Virus record (IMG/VR): IMGVR_UViG_3300030085_004118
Location: 1 to 20,175 of that record
Direction: 5' to 3' (one strand)
Length of the DNA stretch: 20,175 nucleotides
DNA from: a virus
Made by a program: the position numbers and the translations under genes. The notes under the pieces are model-generated. The model worked only from the letters and a program-made list of their open reading frames with translations, was not told where the DNA came from and did not search any database. Every line of letters starts with the position of its first letter. Positions within the stretch are counted from its first letter, which is position 1. This document shows positions 11,746 through 20,160 of the stretch, piece after piece.

Positions 11746-14082
11746 TCAGATCTCCTGTCCAACTTGGTCTGCATCTTTTTCAGCTTCAGAGAGGCACTTG
11801 TCGCTGTCGCAACCAGATGCACCTTTCAGCTCATAATCTGCAGAGTCATACTGGGCAAGAACTTCCAGAAAATCAACCTGATCCTTCTTAAAAATCACAG
11901 GCAATGCACTTCGCCAAGTGTCCGAAAGCGTCCACAGACGATCGTAAGTTTCCTTGTCGATCGGCTCAAAAGGCAGTCGCGGGAACGTTTCGTTTGCGTC
12001 GAATCGTGCCAACAGTGCCGCCGAGATGTAGCCAGTGCCTTGACCCATTGACTCATGGATCAACTTAGCCAAAGGCTCGATTTCCTTCTCACGGAATTCA
12101 AGCGTTGCAGAGGTGTTGTGCTCGGTGTAATAGTTTTGCACCTGCATGTACAAACCCCACTGTGCCTCGATTGGCAAAAGGCTCAGGTCATATTCGTCAC
12201 AACCAGGAAGGTTTGCCCAAGACACTTCAGTTGGGATTTCAACCAACACTTCTTGAACACGAGGATCAAGAATGTCATCGAGCAGGTTTCCTTCTTCGTC
12301 CTTAGCGGACTGTGCAGGAATAACGTGATAGCCCCAGTCACGAAGAGCTGAGACCAGCGGATCAGACTTGCCGAAGGTAATACGACGAATAAAACGCTGA
12401 GCCTTGGGAGGATGCCAACCAGACGACGCGCCAGTCAGCAAGGACTTAGTCCCTGCTGGTTGCACTGTAGTCATCCGATTAGGCACACGCAGATCGTGCT
12501 TCTTGCAATAGTTGGTGACAGTAAGGCGAACGATATCTGCCCAACGCTGCAGGTAACGACGCTCACGCTTGACGAAAGACTTACCGGCTTTGTTGTTAGG
12601 ACGACCGTTCATCATCCACCCAAGCCATTCGCTCCCGAAAGCATGTACGAAGAAATCAAACAGACCAGTAAAGCTGACACCAACAATTGGATCAATCTCA
12701 CGGCTATACCGATAACGCTCGATATAGAATTCATGGTGCAGCAACGCAGCTACTTGCAGTGCGCCGGCAGTGAAGGCATCATCCTGAGCCTTTTGATCGT
12801 TAGGATCAATTGTGTTCAGGTGGATTTCAGCCAGGTTGCAGTGAAAGTCCTGACCGATAATTTCACCACAAGGGTTCAGACCATAGCGACCCATACGATG
12901 ATTTAGCTCATCGCGAGTCATGACCACGCCTGACTTCAGACCGAGACCTTCGAGGTAATCAGCTGCAGAGGCTTGCTCAGTGATGTAGAGCTTGATGAAC
13001 GTACTCTTACGCTCGCTGTTACTCAGGAGATCTGCGTTAGCACGGGCGATAGCTTCAGGTACATATTGGATTGCACCTTCACCGCTATAAAACTGCTGAC
13101 GAATTGATTCCTCAACATCCTTGTAGGAAGGCAAGGTGTGGAAACAACGTGTGTGATTGGCCATCCGCAGTGCTTCTTTTGCGGGGTCAACTTTCCAGTT
13201 GCCATCCTCGTCTTGGGTATAAAGACCCAGCTTGCAGTTTGCCGCCTCATCGTCTTCAGATCCGAACTGACGCATGCCAGCGGAGCGGCGAATGTTGCCA
13301 GCAACAACACAGGCAGAAGCTTCATCGATGAGCAGGCAGCACTCAACAGAATTCATCTTCCTGCCGAAAGCACCGTTGAGAATGCCAACGACACGACGGA
13401 ACATGTCTTCGAGCTTGATCGGGTTGGCTGTGCCACCGAAACCTTGCAGGCGCTCTCCTGCAGGACGGACATTGCCGAGGTCAATGATGATGTTCACTTC
13501 ATCAGAGAGATGCGGCTCAGTAGCGATCTCAATAAGAGCGCGGTAAGCCTCTACCCACCCTTCCCGAGAGTCGCCGACATAAAGAACAGTATTACCAGCT
13601 TCCAGGCTGACAATTTCGGTTTCTTGTAGCCGGTCTGGAGGCAGAACATCACCAGCAGGTTCAATAGCAACCACATTGATCTTTGTGCAGATTTCTGGCA
13701 GCTCTTGAATCAGATGATCCTCAAGAATTGCACCTGTACCAGATCCCATCATGGCTAGCTCCATGATGTGACGGAATGCGTCAGTATCAATAATGTTGGT
13801 AGAAGTACAGTTGTACCAACCGCTGAAATTTTTCTGTTGGCGTCCCCACTCTGTACCTGCAACCCAAAAAGCTCGACCAGAGGGAAAACAATGCTGCTTA
13901 AGTGCTTGGCTCTTTACTAAATCTTTTTCGGCAGAATCGAACTTACCAACTGTTGCAATCTCGTCAACACATCGCGTCATCGCTTCAGCAAACGACTCGC
14001 GAGTACCGTCTTGCTTACGGCGTGAATAGGTCCGATAAAATACTGCTTCTGCGCTTGGTGCTGTGGGCTTGAACTCCGGCAT
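11746..14082 (-). CDS. nrdJ: class II (B12-dependent) ribonucleotide reductase
   Basis: 778 residues, a monomeric adenosylcobalamin-dependent ribonucleoside-triphosphate reductase, as used by many marine cyanobacteria and their phages. It makes deoxynucleotides for phage DNA synthesis. Active-site elements: Cys92 in WYNCTSTN and its partner Cys415 in DFHCNL (redox pair), Cys405 and Glu407 in the finger loop NPCGEI (thiyl radical site), and the C-terminal shuttle pair Cys758/Cys763 in GCDSDKC. All are intact, so it should be active. No intein is visible. It is followed by dcd with a two-base gap and preceded by a CP12-like gene. Start ATG 14080-14082 lies at the edge of a hairpin. Confidence 0.93.
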   Translation of the reverse strand: MPEFKPTAPSAEAVFYRTYSRRKQDGTRESFAEAMTRCVDEIATVGKFDSAEKDLVKSQALKQHCFPSGRAFWVAGTEWGRQQKNFSGWYNCTSTNIIDTDAFRHIMELAMMGSGTGAILEDHLIQELPEICTKINVVAIEPAGDVLPPDRLQETEIVSLEAGNTVLYVGDSREGWVEAYRALIEIATEPHLSDEVNIIIDLGNVRPAGERLQGFGGTANPIKLEDMFRRVVGILNGAFGRKMNSVECCLLIDEASACVVAGNIRRSAGMRQFGSEDDEAANCKLGLYTQDEDGNWKVDPAKEALRMANHTRCFHTLPSYKDVEESIRQQFYSGEGAIQYVPEAIARANADLLSNSERKSTFIKLYITEQASAADYLEGLGLKSGVVMTRDELNHRMGRYGLNPCGEIIGQDFHCNLAEIHLNTIDPNDQKAQDDAFTAGALQVAALLHHEFYIERYRYSREIDPIVGVSFTGLFDFFVHAFGSEWLGWMMNGRPNNKAGKSFVKRERRYLQRWADIVRLTVTNYCKKHDLRVPNRMTTVQPAGTKSLLTGASSGWHPPKAQRFIRRITFGKSDPLVSALRDWGYHVIPAQSAKDEEGNLLDDILDPRVQEVLVEIPTEVSWANLPGCDEYDLSLLPIEAQWGLYMQVQNYYTEHNTSATLEFREKEIEPLAKLIHESMGQGTGYISAALLARFDANETFPRLPFEPIDKETYDRLWTLSDTWRSALPVIFKKDQVDFLEVLAQYDSADYELKGASGCDSDKCLSEAEKDADQVGQEI

Positions 14083-14131
14083 TTCACCTTGTTTCGGTGA
14101 AAGTAGTCTACCGCCGAAATCGATTTGTCAA
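14082..14131 (-). promoter_or_regulatory. nrdJ leader: putative promoter and start-site hairpin
   Basis: TTGACA (14126-14131), 15 bases, then TAGACT (14105-14110) form a possible promoter with a short spacer. Next, TTTCACC (14096-14102 on the plus strand as GGTGAAA) and GGTGAAA (14082-14088) pair as a perfect 7-bp hairpin with a 7-base loop. The ribosome-binding-like GGTG and the A of the nrdJ ATG are in the stem, so translation could be regulated. No NrdR-type palindromic box was found here. Confidence 0.45.
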
Positions 14132-14275
14132 CTAGTCCTCATACAATTTGCATTCGTCTGCCCAAGGAGTTTCACCGCAGTACGTTTCCCAGTACAAGTC
14201 ACGCTGCGACTTCGATGGCCCATCGGTTTTTTCCACCTTGTCTTCAGGTGTTTCCTGCAAATCTTTAACAATCAT
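14132..14275 (-). CDS. CP12-like tail peptide, 47 aa
   Basis: A 47-residue protein whose end, YCGETPWADECKLYED, matches the C-terminal GAPDH-binding motif of CP12 (Cys, Pro, Glu-Cys, Tyr-Glu-Asp), with Cys33 and Cys42 spaced as in CP12. The N-terminal cysteine pair and core of full CP12 are missing; the first 25 residues are polar. Cyanophages are known to carry CP12 to inhibit the Calvin cycle and divert reducing power to nucleotide synthesis, and this gene lies directly before nrdJ. The tail may act alone on host GAPDH. A GGAG ribosome-binding site precedes the ATG (14273-14275), which overlaps the upstream gene by 11 bases. Confidence 0.6.
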   Translation of the reverse strand: MIVKDLQETPEDKVEKTDGPSKSQRDLYWETYCGETPWADECKLYED

Positions 14276-14537
14276 TTCCGCTCCGATTTAGGAAACCGTT
14301 GAGACCAGGAACAAGATGACACGACTCTTCCAGGGTTGGTTTGCTAGAAACTTCTAGCAAGGTTGCAGCCATAAACAACTTTTTGGTATCGGCTGCGGTG
14401 GTAAGTAGCTCACGTTTAATCCCGATCCAAAAACCGAGCTTCTTTTTGTGATGGCTGAAGAGAAGTCCAGCGACTTCCGCAAACTTACCCTCTTCCATTA
14501 GAAGGTAAATAAGTTCCGCCGCTTTGATCTCTTCCAT
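14265..14537 (-). CDS. hypothetical protein, 90 aa
   Basis: Mostly helical protein beginning MEEIKAAELIYLLMEEGKF; leucine-rich in its first half, with basic FSHHKKKLGFWIGIKREL in the middle. No family recognised. ATG 14535-14537 overlaps the TAA of the upstream gene (TAATG), an AGGA site lies about six bases upstream, and its 3' end overlaps the CP12-like gene. These couplings support it as real. Confidence 0.65.
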   Translation of the reverse strand: MEEIKAAELIYLLMEEGKFAEVAGLLFSHHKKKLGFWIGIKRELLTTAADTKKLFMAATLLEVSSKPTLEESCHLVPGLNGFLNRSGNDC

Positions 14538-14683
14538 TAGCGTCCTTGTCCTCTATATGGTTTCCGAGAAGGCGACCGCTTAGTTCTTCCTTGGTTGTTG
14601 TTGGTACGCACAGTGCGACCATTTCCGATACGAGTCCTCTTGGGAGGATGCCCTTCAAAGCTAGACTTTTTGCCGAAAATCAT
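14537..14683 (-). CDS. small basic phage protein, 48 aa
   Basis: MIFGKKSSFEGHPPKRTRIG opens a 48-residue, strongly basic and probably disordered protein that ends SRKPYRGQGR. From memory, short phage proteins with GKKSSFEGHPPKRTRIGN are widespread; their role is unknown, with nucleic-acid binding likely from the charge. It lies 27 bases after the primase gene and its TAA overlaps the next ATG (TAATG). Confidence 0.75.
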   Translation of the reverse strand: MIFGKKSSFEGHPPKRTRIGNGRTVRTNNNQGRTKRSPSRKPYRGQGR

Positions 14684-14710
14684 TGGCTTCTGGATATCAT
14701 TGACAATGTA

Positions 14711-16279
14711 TCAAGCTGCTACAGGCACGACAGCACTTTTCATCATTACTTCCTCAATGTGTGCAATTGACAACTCATCATCATCAACGGAAATCGTAGG
14801 GTTTGCCAACGAACGCAAGGAGTTCATATAAACACTTTCAGCAATGCAAAGTATTGCCAGCACAGATTGACGACAGAATTCTGGTCCGATAAACTGCTCC
14901 AGCTCTTGCAGTCGCCTCCATAGCCATTTTGTTTCTGGCAGATGCAGCTGATCCATCATTGGCGAAAGAATCCAGCGATATTCTGGCTTGTGGATGTAAA
15001 GCCTCAGCATGCGCTTTTCTACTAGTTTGCGCGTGTAATCATGTTCTGGACGCCGCCACAGCTTGAGCTGCACCTTGCTCGATTTGAAGTCGTGAAACCC
15101 TTTGGCTATCTGGGCTGCTACGTCTTGTTTATTTTGTGCAAGTCGCAAAGATGCCTTGTCATAGTAATGAGAACGCAGTGCTGGGCTAGCGATCTGTGAA
15201 AACAAATCTTTGATCTGCTTTTCTACTTCTTGAATTTTCAGCTCATCTTTGAAGTCCAGCGTATTCAGCCACTGATCAAGAATCCAGTCCAGCCATGTGA
15301 CCGCCTCATCTACAACAGTCTGTATGCTGTTGCCTTGCTGAATAAAATCATCTGGGTCCATGCCGTCAGGTAATTTGGCGATGCGCACGTCTAATTCACC
15401 AGCCAAGGTGTGACACTTAACTGAATCCAGGAATTTGCTGATAGCCTTTAATCCACCCTGGTCTGCGTCCATGCAGAGCACAAACCGTTTGGTCTTACGC
15501 ATCAATCTTTTCAGTACAGTCTCCGACGGCGATGCAGTGCCCTGAAGTGCTACGACGTTTTTTACGCCTGCTTGCCACAGACTCACAACATCAAGATGAC
15601 CCTCGACGAATACACATTCATCCTTCTGCCTGATAGCCTCTGCTGCACGGTATTCGTTAAAAACAATCTCATTCTTGACAAAGATTGAATTGTTCTCTGT
15701 GTTCTTATATTTGGGTTTTGCATCCTGCTTGATTGTCCTTGCAGTGAAGCCAACATGCTTGCCCAGATGATCACTGATAGGCACTGTGATCCGTGAGGCA
15801 TAAGCGTCGTAACCAATACCAAAGTCTCTGGATGTCTGCGGCTCAATATTTCGCGACTGCAAAAAAGCAATTGCTGCAGGGGTCTGCCTTAAATCTGTCC
15901 TGAACTTAACCTGTTGCTTCTCAACTTTGGCGTAAGCAAGCTCACGTTCTTTCTTGTATTTAGCTACAGCCGACGGATCTTCATTTGTCTTCTCGACCGG
16001 AATCCCATGAGCACTTGCGATGCGTTCGCATGCATCGACAAAGCTAATTCCGTACTTCTGTTGTATATAGCCAATCGCGTCGTCGTGATGCTGACAGACG
16101 TGGCAGAATACAAAACCCTTGTCGTCATTGATAGTTAGCGATGGGTTAGTATCCGAGTGCCACAGGCACCTAGTAACAAACTCACGCCCAACTTTCTTCA
16201 GGCTGCAACTGTCTGCTGCCAGCACCTCAGATACACTAAGTGCCTTGATTTTTTGGATGGTGCTAGGAGCAATTCCCAC
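14711..16279 (-). CDS. DnaG-like DNA primase
   Basis: 522 residues. It makes RNA primers for lagging-strand synthesis of phage DNA. The N-terminal CHC2 zinc finger is complete (Cys38, His41, Cys59, Cys62; CLWH and CHVC). The Toprim catalytic core has Glu226 in FVEGHLDVVSL and the DAD motif at 271-273 (MDADQGG). The C-terminal third, about 330-522, is helical, lacks a recognisable helicase, and probably binds partners such as a helicase encoded elsewhere. The start is a GTG at 16277-16279, with only a weak ribosome-binding site. A structured 87-base spacer separates it from the sigma factor gene. Confidence 0.88.
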   Translation of the reverse strand: MGIAPSTIQKIKALSVSEVLAADSCSLKKVGREFVTRCLWHSDTNPSLTINDDKGFVFCHVCQHHDDAIGYIQQKYGISFVDACERIASAHGIPVEKTNEDPSAVAKYKKERELAYAKVEKQQVKFRTDLRQTPAAIAFLQSRNIEPQTSRDFGIGYDAYASRITVPISDHLGKHVGFTARTIKQDAKPKYKNTENNSIFVKNEIVFNEYRAAEAIRQKDECVFVEGHLDVVSLWQAGVKNVVALQGTASPSETVLKRLMRKTKRFVLCMDADQGGLKAISKFLDSVKCHTLAGELDVRIAKLPDGMDPDDFIQQGNSIQTVVDEAVTWLDWILDQWLNTLDFKDELKIQEVEKQIKDLFSQIASPALRSHYYDKASLRLAQNKQDVAAQIAKGFHDFKSSKVQLKLWRRPEHDYTRKLVEKRMLRLYIHKPEYRWILSPMMDQLHLPETKWLWRRLQELEQFIGPEFCRQSVLAILCIAESVYMNSLRSLANPTISVDDDELSIAHIEEVMMKSAVVPVAA

Positions 16280-16324
16280 TCAAAATCAGCCAACCATATG
16301 AGAGTAGAGAGGACTAGCAATCCT

Positions 16325-16366
16325 GCAACCGAAGTGTTTGTGTCTTTAGGGTTTCCTAACGGTTGC
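16325..16366 (-). promoter_or_regulatory. nested hairpin between sigma and primase genes
   Basis: GCAACCG (16325-16331) pairs with CGGTTGC (16360-16366). Immediately inside one side, TTAGG (16346-16350), loop GTTT, CCTAA (16355-16359) forms a second perfect 5-bp stem. It begins at the base after the sigma gene stop. No U-run follows on the minus strand, so it is more likely an mRNA-processing, stability or leader element than a terminator. Confidence 0.5.
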
Positions 16367-16987
16367 CTATCGTTCTGTATCAGTAAGTAAAAATGCCTGG
16401 ACAGCCTCTACAGGTAAATTATTGGTCTTACTTGAGAAATAATCCTGGATTGCCTTGCGCTGCTTTGCATTTAAAGATTCCCAACAGTGTTCAGCACGCG
16501 ACAAAAAATGCTCACGAAAATCTAACTCTGTGGGTTCAAGGCTGTCTGTTGGTTTGGCCTGGTCGTTAATTTCTAATGGCGGACCAGAGCATACGCTTTT
16601 AATTTCTTGCCATTCAGAGATCTCGATTTCAAGCTCCTTTGCGATCTCAAGATCAGTGGAGCCCTTATACATCAACTTTCTACCTTTGATCCATTTTTCG
16701 CGCATTTTATGCGTTAATCGCATGGCATAAGTCTTGTCTCGTATCCAATGCAACAGTTCTCCTCTGATTGTCGGCACAGCCAAGCTGCTGAACTTAAATC
16801 CTGACGTTGGATCGTATCGGTATGCCGCCTTGCACAATCCCTCAAGCGCTGCACCTTCCAGCGTGTTGTAGTCAATGTCAGTAGTACGTTGCAGCTTCCA
16901 AGCTTCACGCCTGGCCAAGTTAATGTTATCGGCAGCAAGTTTTTGTTGCTCTTCGCTTAATTTAAACTCTTTAGCTTTTCTCGCCAC
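16367..16987 (-). CDS. sigma-70 family phage sigma factor
   Basis: 206 residues. Residues about 21-90 fit sigma region 2: DYNTLEGAALEGLCKAAYRY, then DPTSGFKFSSLAVPTIRGEL and an arginine-rich end (HWIRDKTYAMRL) that would melt and contact the -10 element. Residues about 91-135 (STDLEIAKELEIEISEWQEI) look like region 3. The C-terminal part, with LNAKQRKAIQDYF, is a weak region 4. It would redirect host RNA polymerase to phage promoters, probably late ones. The start is GTG 16985-16987. TATGATAAT a few bases upstream could be a -10 box, with TTGATA in the end of the terminase gene as a poor -35. Confidence 0.75.
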   Translation of the reverse strand: MARKAKEFKLSEEQQKLAADNINLARREAWKLQRTTDIDYNTLEGAALEGLCKAAYRYDPTSGFKFSSLAVPTIRGELLHWIRDKTYAMRLTHKMREKWIKGRKLMYKGSTDLEIAKELEIEISEWQEIKSVCSGPPLEINDQAKPTDSLEPTELDFREHFLSRAEHCWESLNAKQRKAIQDYFSSKTNNLPVEAVQAFLLTDTER

Positions 16988-17014
16988 GTTAACATTATCA
17001 TACAGTATATTCTA

Positions 17015-18538
17015 TCACCATATATCAAAATGCCTTACACCTTCCAGAGGTCGATCACCCCTACCCCAAGTAACTTCTGTAAGTTGTGGTGCAACACGTT
17101 GCAAGGAATAATTGACAGCCATAGTTAAGGCGTCAACTTGGTCATCATTTTTAGATGCCGGGAACAAAGAGAATTCGCTTACAAAGTTATCTAGCCATGG
17201 TGAGCTGATAGGTAAATATACGTTACCTGCCTCAACAACTGGCACGATGCCTGCAGCACGAGCTTGTTTGCTGCGTTCAGGCTTGAATCCGATTAATCCC
17301 GGCACTTTTTTCTTTGCCATTTGATACACCGCATAGCCACTAGCTGCAAGCTCAATCACTGTTCCGTCTAGCTGATGCCTTTTATGCATCCTGGCAATCA
17401 TATTCATCGTGCCGATAACATCGGTTTTTTCGCGGAACAGATCCAGCACATAAAAAGCCGGACCTGCTTGGCCTACCACAAGTCCAACAACATAATCACT
17501 AGTGGAAGCATCAGTAAAAGTACAGTCAATCGAAAGTAAGACCCTATCGAAATCGGGGATAATCGTGTCGTGCGCATAGTATTGCCACCACGTTGGGTCG
17601 AACATGTTGCCGCCAACAGGGGCTGGTCTTTGTTGGTAGAGAGATGCAAACTCTCTTGTGCCAATCGCCTCCCTAATGCGCTCGTAGTCTTCTTCGTCGT
17701 AACGCTGCGGACAAAGCGCCTGACCTTCTTCAGTGCGCCAATCAGCAATCGTCTCGCAATGATCAGGCAAGCTTGGGCGGCTGCCTTCATCTTCAAACAA
17801 TGCCGGGAGGTCAACAATAGTCCAGTTTTCGCGGCCTTTTTCAGAGACATTTTCTTCGCTTTCGAGGAGCTGGCCGATCATGTCATTCTCAGACCATCGA
17901 GTTTGAATGACTACGATTGCACCTACTTCGGGTTCCAAACGTGTGTACAGGGTTGATGCGTACCAGTCCCAAAGCTTGTCCATAAGCCTGGCACTTTCAG
18001 CATCCTCGCGGTTTTTAACAGGGTCATCGATGATGAGCAGGTGACCTGAACGACCAGTAATTGCACCACCTACACCTGCTGCCCATAGACCACCGCCACC
18101 TTGTGTTCCCCATGCATTCACAGCCTGCTGAGAAGGGTCTAATTGACCACCGCCATCACGATAAAAGTCCCTTGCCTTACGCGAAAAACCTTGGCTAAGT
18201 TCTGCAGAGTATGACGACAGACCAACATATCGATCTGGGTGTGCGATTAAATATGCCGCCGGCAGAAGAACAGAACTAAGCAGGCTTTTACCGCTTCGAG
18301 GTGGTACCTGGAGGATTAGTCGATTGCAATCGCCGTCAATAACACGCTGTAGCTGCTTTATAAGCGTTGCGTGGAACTGGTAAAACTTGTAATTGGGGTA
18401 GACCTGCTTAATAAACTTATGAAGCAGAACTCGTTCACCCTTTTCCCTTGTTTGTAACTTCTTTTCTCGAAGCTTTTTTAGCATTGCCTGCCCTTGAGCA
18501 GACCGACGGAGATAATCTTTGCCTAGTTTTTGTGCCAT
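17015..18538 (-). CDS. terL: terminase large subunit
   Basis: 507 residues, the ATPase-nuclease motor that packages DNA into the prohead through the portal. Walker A is PPRSGKS (79-85) and Walker B LLIIDDP (167-173), with a coupling motif near VVIQTRWSEND (209-219). The C-terminal RNase H-like nuclease has acidic residues Asp338 (LLSIDCTFTD), Glu396 (VIELAASG) and Asp469 (NDDQVDAL). All are intact. The length is normal. The ATG overlaps the TAA of the 60-residue gene upstream (TAATG). It is the key phage hallmark of this window. Confidence 0.95.
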   Translation of the reverse strand: MAQKLGKDYLRRSAQGQAMLKKLREKKLQTREKGERVLLHKFIKQVYPNYKFYQFHATLIKQLQRVIDGDCNRLILQVPPRSGKSLLSSVLLPAAYLIAHPDRYVGLSSYSAELSQGFSRKARDFYRDGGGQLDPSQQAVNAWGTQGGGGLWAAGVGGAITGRSGHLLIIDDPVKNREDAESARLMDKLWDWYASTLYTRLEPEVGAIVVIQTRWSENDMIGQLLESEENVSEKGRENWTIVDLPALFEDEGSRPSLPDHCETIADWRTEEGQALCPQRYDEEDYERIREAIGTREFASLYQQRPAPVGGNMFDPTWWQYYAHDTIIPDFDRVLLSIDCTFTDASTSDYVVGLVVGQAGPAFYVLDLFREKTDVIGTMNMIARMHKRHQLDGTVIELAASGYAVYQMAKKKVPGLIGFKPERSKQARAAGIVPVVEAGNVYLPISSPWLDNFVSEFSLFPASKNDDQVDALTMAVNYSLQRVAPQLTEVTWGRGDRPLEGVRHFDIW

Positions 18539-18720
18539 TATTCAACCATATCCATTCTCATCATTCCCTTCTCGATTGCTTCTAGCCAATCATCATGCGT
18601 CCAGGTATTAATCTCTGCGCAGCGAGGGTCTGTCTCATCCCATTCGAGGATGTAGACGCCATCTTGTTCTTTGACAAGAACTATAGGAAGATCGTTATTC
18701 ATCAATGATAATTTCATCAT
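18538..18720 (-). CDS. small hypothetical protein between terminase genes
   Basis: 60 residues (MMKLSLMNNDLPIVLVKEQD onward) with a compact strand-rich core YILEWDETDPR and an acidic helical end (HDDWLEAIEKGM). I recall similar small proteins beside terminases but no family name. The start could be ATG 18700-18702 (MNNDLP, 54 residues), which shortens the overlap with the terS gene from 26 to 8 bases. The stop overlaps the terL start. Confidence 0.65.
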   Translation of the reverse strand: MMKLSLMNNDLPIVLVKEQDGVYILEWDETDPRCAEINTWTHDDWLEAIEKGMMRMDMVE

Positions 18721-19276
18721 CGTCAGTTAAATCTTCTACCTCTACCCTTTCTAGCTCCTGTTCTACTAATTGCAGCATATCTTCCACGCCAAGTGCAGAT
18801 GCCCATGCCTGACGAGATTGTTCTGTGATGTTTGCAGTGGCTCGCAATAGTCCTGAAACAAGTGCCAGCGGAACTTCTTCACCACTGTTCTGTGCATCCT
18901 TCACACGCTTGGTCAATACACCGAGAAGATCTTCTGAAATCTCCATCATCATTCGGGCTTGACGTTCAGACGCATCCCTGAACTCAACAATTGACTTTTT
19001 GTGGTGTTGCTCTCTGATCTTTTCTGCGTCCTGCCAAGTCAAAGCAACTTGTTCTTTGTCCCATTGTGCAGCTCTTTTTTCCCACTTGTACTTCTTCGCC
19101 CAGTTTTTAATTGTCTGGGGGTCAACCTTGGCAAAATCAGCCACGGCATCGTAAGCACGTTGCCCACCCATATGAAGGAAATGTTGAAACGCAGCATATT
19201 GCGCTGCTGATTCGTGCTTCCCATAGCGTGGCTTTACTTCATAGCCACGCCGAAAATCATATTGATGGATGGCCAC
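18695..19276 (-). CDS. terS: terminase small subunit
   Basis: 193 residues. The region FAKVDPQTIKNWAKKYKWEK (about 48-67) with the following RAAQWD is the helix-turn-helix typical of small terminases, which recognise the packaging site and hand DNA to TerL. The middle is a long amphipathic helix suited to ring oligomerisation, and the C-terminus is strongly acidic (VEVEDLTDDDEIIIDE), as often seen. The start is GTG 19274-19276. Context beside terL supports the call. Confidence 0.75.
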   Translation of the reverse strand: MAIHQYDFRRGYEVKPRYGKHESAAQYAAFQHFLHMGGQRAYDAVADFAKVDPQTIKNWAKKYKWEKRAAQWDKEQVALTWQDAEKIREQHHKKSIVEFRDASERQARMMMEISEDLLGVLTKRVKDAQNSGEEVPLALVSGLLRATANITEQSRQAWASALGVEDMLQLVEQELERVEVEDLTDDDEIIIDE

Positions 19277-19310
19277 CCAGACAACAAAAATGTCGCGCTA
19301 GGATACCAAG

Positions 19311-19967
19311 TTAGCAGAAGAAGGCTTCGTAAATATTTGGCATCTTTTCACTGAAAATTTCAGTGATTTTATTTGATACCATCTTGTGCTCATGTTGGGT
19401 GCCTTCCTTGTTGCGAAGTTGTAGGTAGAACATCCAGTCACGAATTGTGGCTACGATTGTAACCCTTGTTCGAGTGTTCAAAGGCAAAATTGCCCTTGCA
19501 CATTCTTTTGCAACACCAGCGCACAGTAGTTCCTGATACAGATGCTCGCCTTGCTCGAAGTGCTCGCTTATCCGACGATAAAAATTAGAGACCTCTTCGT
19601 ACTTAAAATCATCAATGCTGTTTTGGCGGTTTTTTGGATCTTGTCGCCGCAGGTGAGGAATAACTGCCATTCCAAGCAGTCCAGTGTCAGCGTAACGCTG
19701 CGAAAATTCCTGGAAGTGCATAGACCTATGGCGGATTATTTGCTGGCTGATTGCCCTCGTGGTATTGACAGTTACAGACATGCTGGCCATTTCAAATGGA
19801 GACCAATGCTTATGCTTGATGAGATACTTGAGAAGCTTAACCATAGTTTCTCTGTTTTCCTGATTGGCAGGATTTGAAATCCTGGCATCTTTGACGACTT
19901 GAAACTCAGGATCTGGAGTAATCCAGTTGAGACTAACTTCGCATTCAGAAGAGCGGGACGAATTCAT
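19311..19967 (-). CDS. thyX: FAD-dependent thymidylate synthase
   Basis: 218 residues from the chosen start. It converts dUMP to dTMP using FAD and methylene-tetrahydrofolate, and so acts with dcd and nrdJ in this phage. The ThyX signature is RHRSMHFQEFSQRY (79-92), with a further conserved block PLNTRTRVTIVATIRDW near the C-terminus. The open frame allows an earlier ATG at 19997 (ten more residues, MISQPNPHYL), but that would overlap the upstream gene by 53 bases instead of 23. Neither start has a good ribosome-binding site. Confidence 0.9.
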   Translation of the reverse strand: MNSSRSSECEVSLNWITPDPEFQVVKDARISNPANQENRETMVKLLKYLIKHKHWSPFEMASMSVTVNTTRAISQQIIRHRSMHFQEFSQRYADTGLLGMAVIPHLRRQDPKNRQNSIDDFKYEEVSNFYRRISEHFEQGEHLYQELLCAGVAKECARAILPLNTRTRVTIVATIRDWMFYLQLRNKEGTQHEHKMVSNKITEIFSEKMPNIYEAFFC

Positions 19968-20160
19968 CAGGTAGTGCGGGTTTGGCTGGCTGATCATCGA
20001 GATTGGGTTTGAACCATCGCGGATATTCTAATAGCTTTAGCGTTGGTTGCTTAGTAGGCCAATCGTCTTTTTCGAGACACTCTTTGAGAATACTAAGTGC
20101 CTTAAGATTTCTAGCCCTTGCTTGCTGGAGCATGAACTTTGGCACCTCAAAAAAGTCCAT
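19945..20160 (-). CDS. hypothetical protein, possibly incomplete
   Basis: 71 residues from the ATG at 20158-20160 (MDFFEVPKFMLQQARARNLK onward); the frame stays open to the window edge, so the true start may be outside. A helical N-terminus is followed by a tail rich in Pro and Trp (DDWPTKQPTLKLLEYPRWF). No family recognised. Its 3' end overlaps thyX. Confidence 0.55.
   Translation of the reverse strand: MDFFEVPKFMLQQARARNLKALSILKECLEKDDWPTKQPTLKLLEYPRWFKPNLDDQPAKPALPDEFVPLF

Noticed and set aside
13138-13629. Plus-strand frames inside nrdJ
   Set aside because: They are shadows of a long gene with all class II reductase motifs intact.
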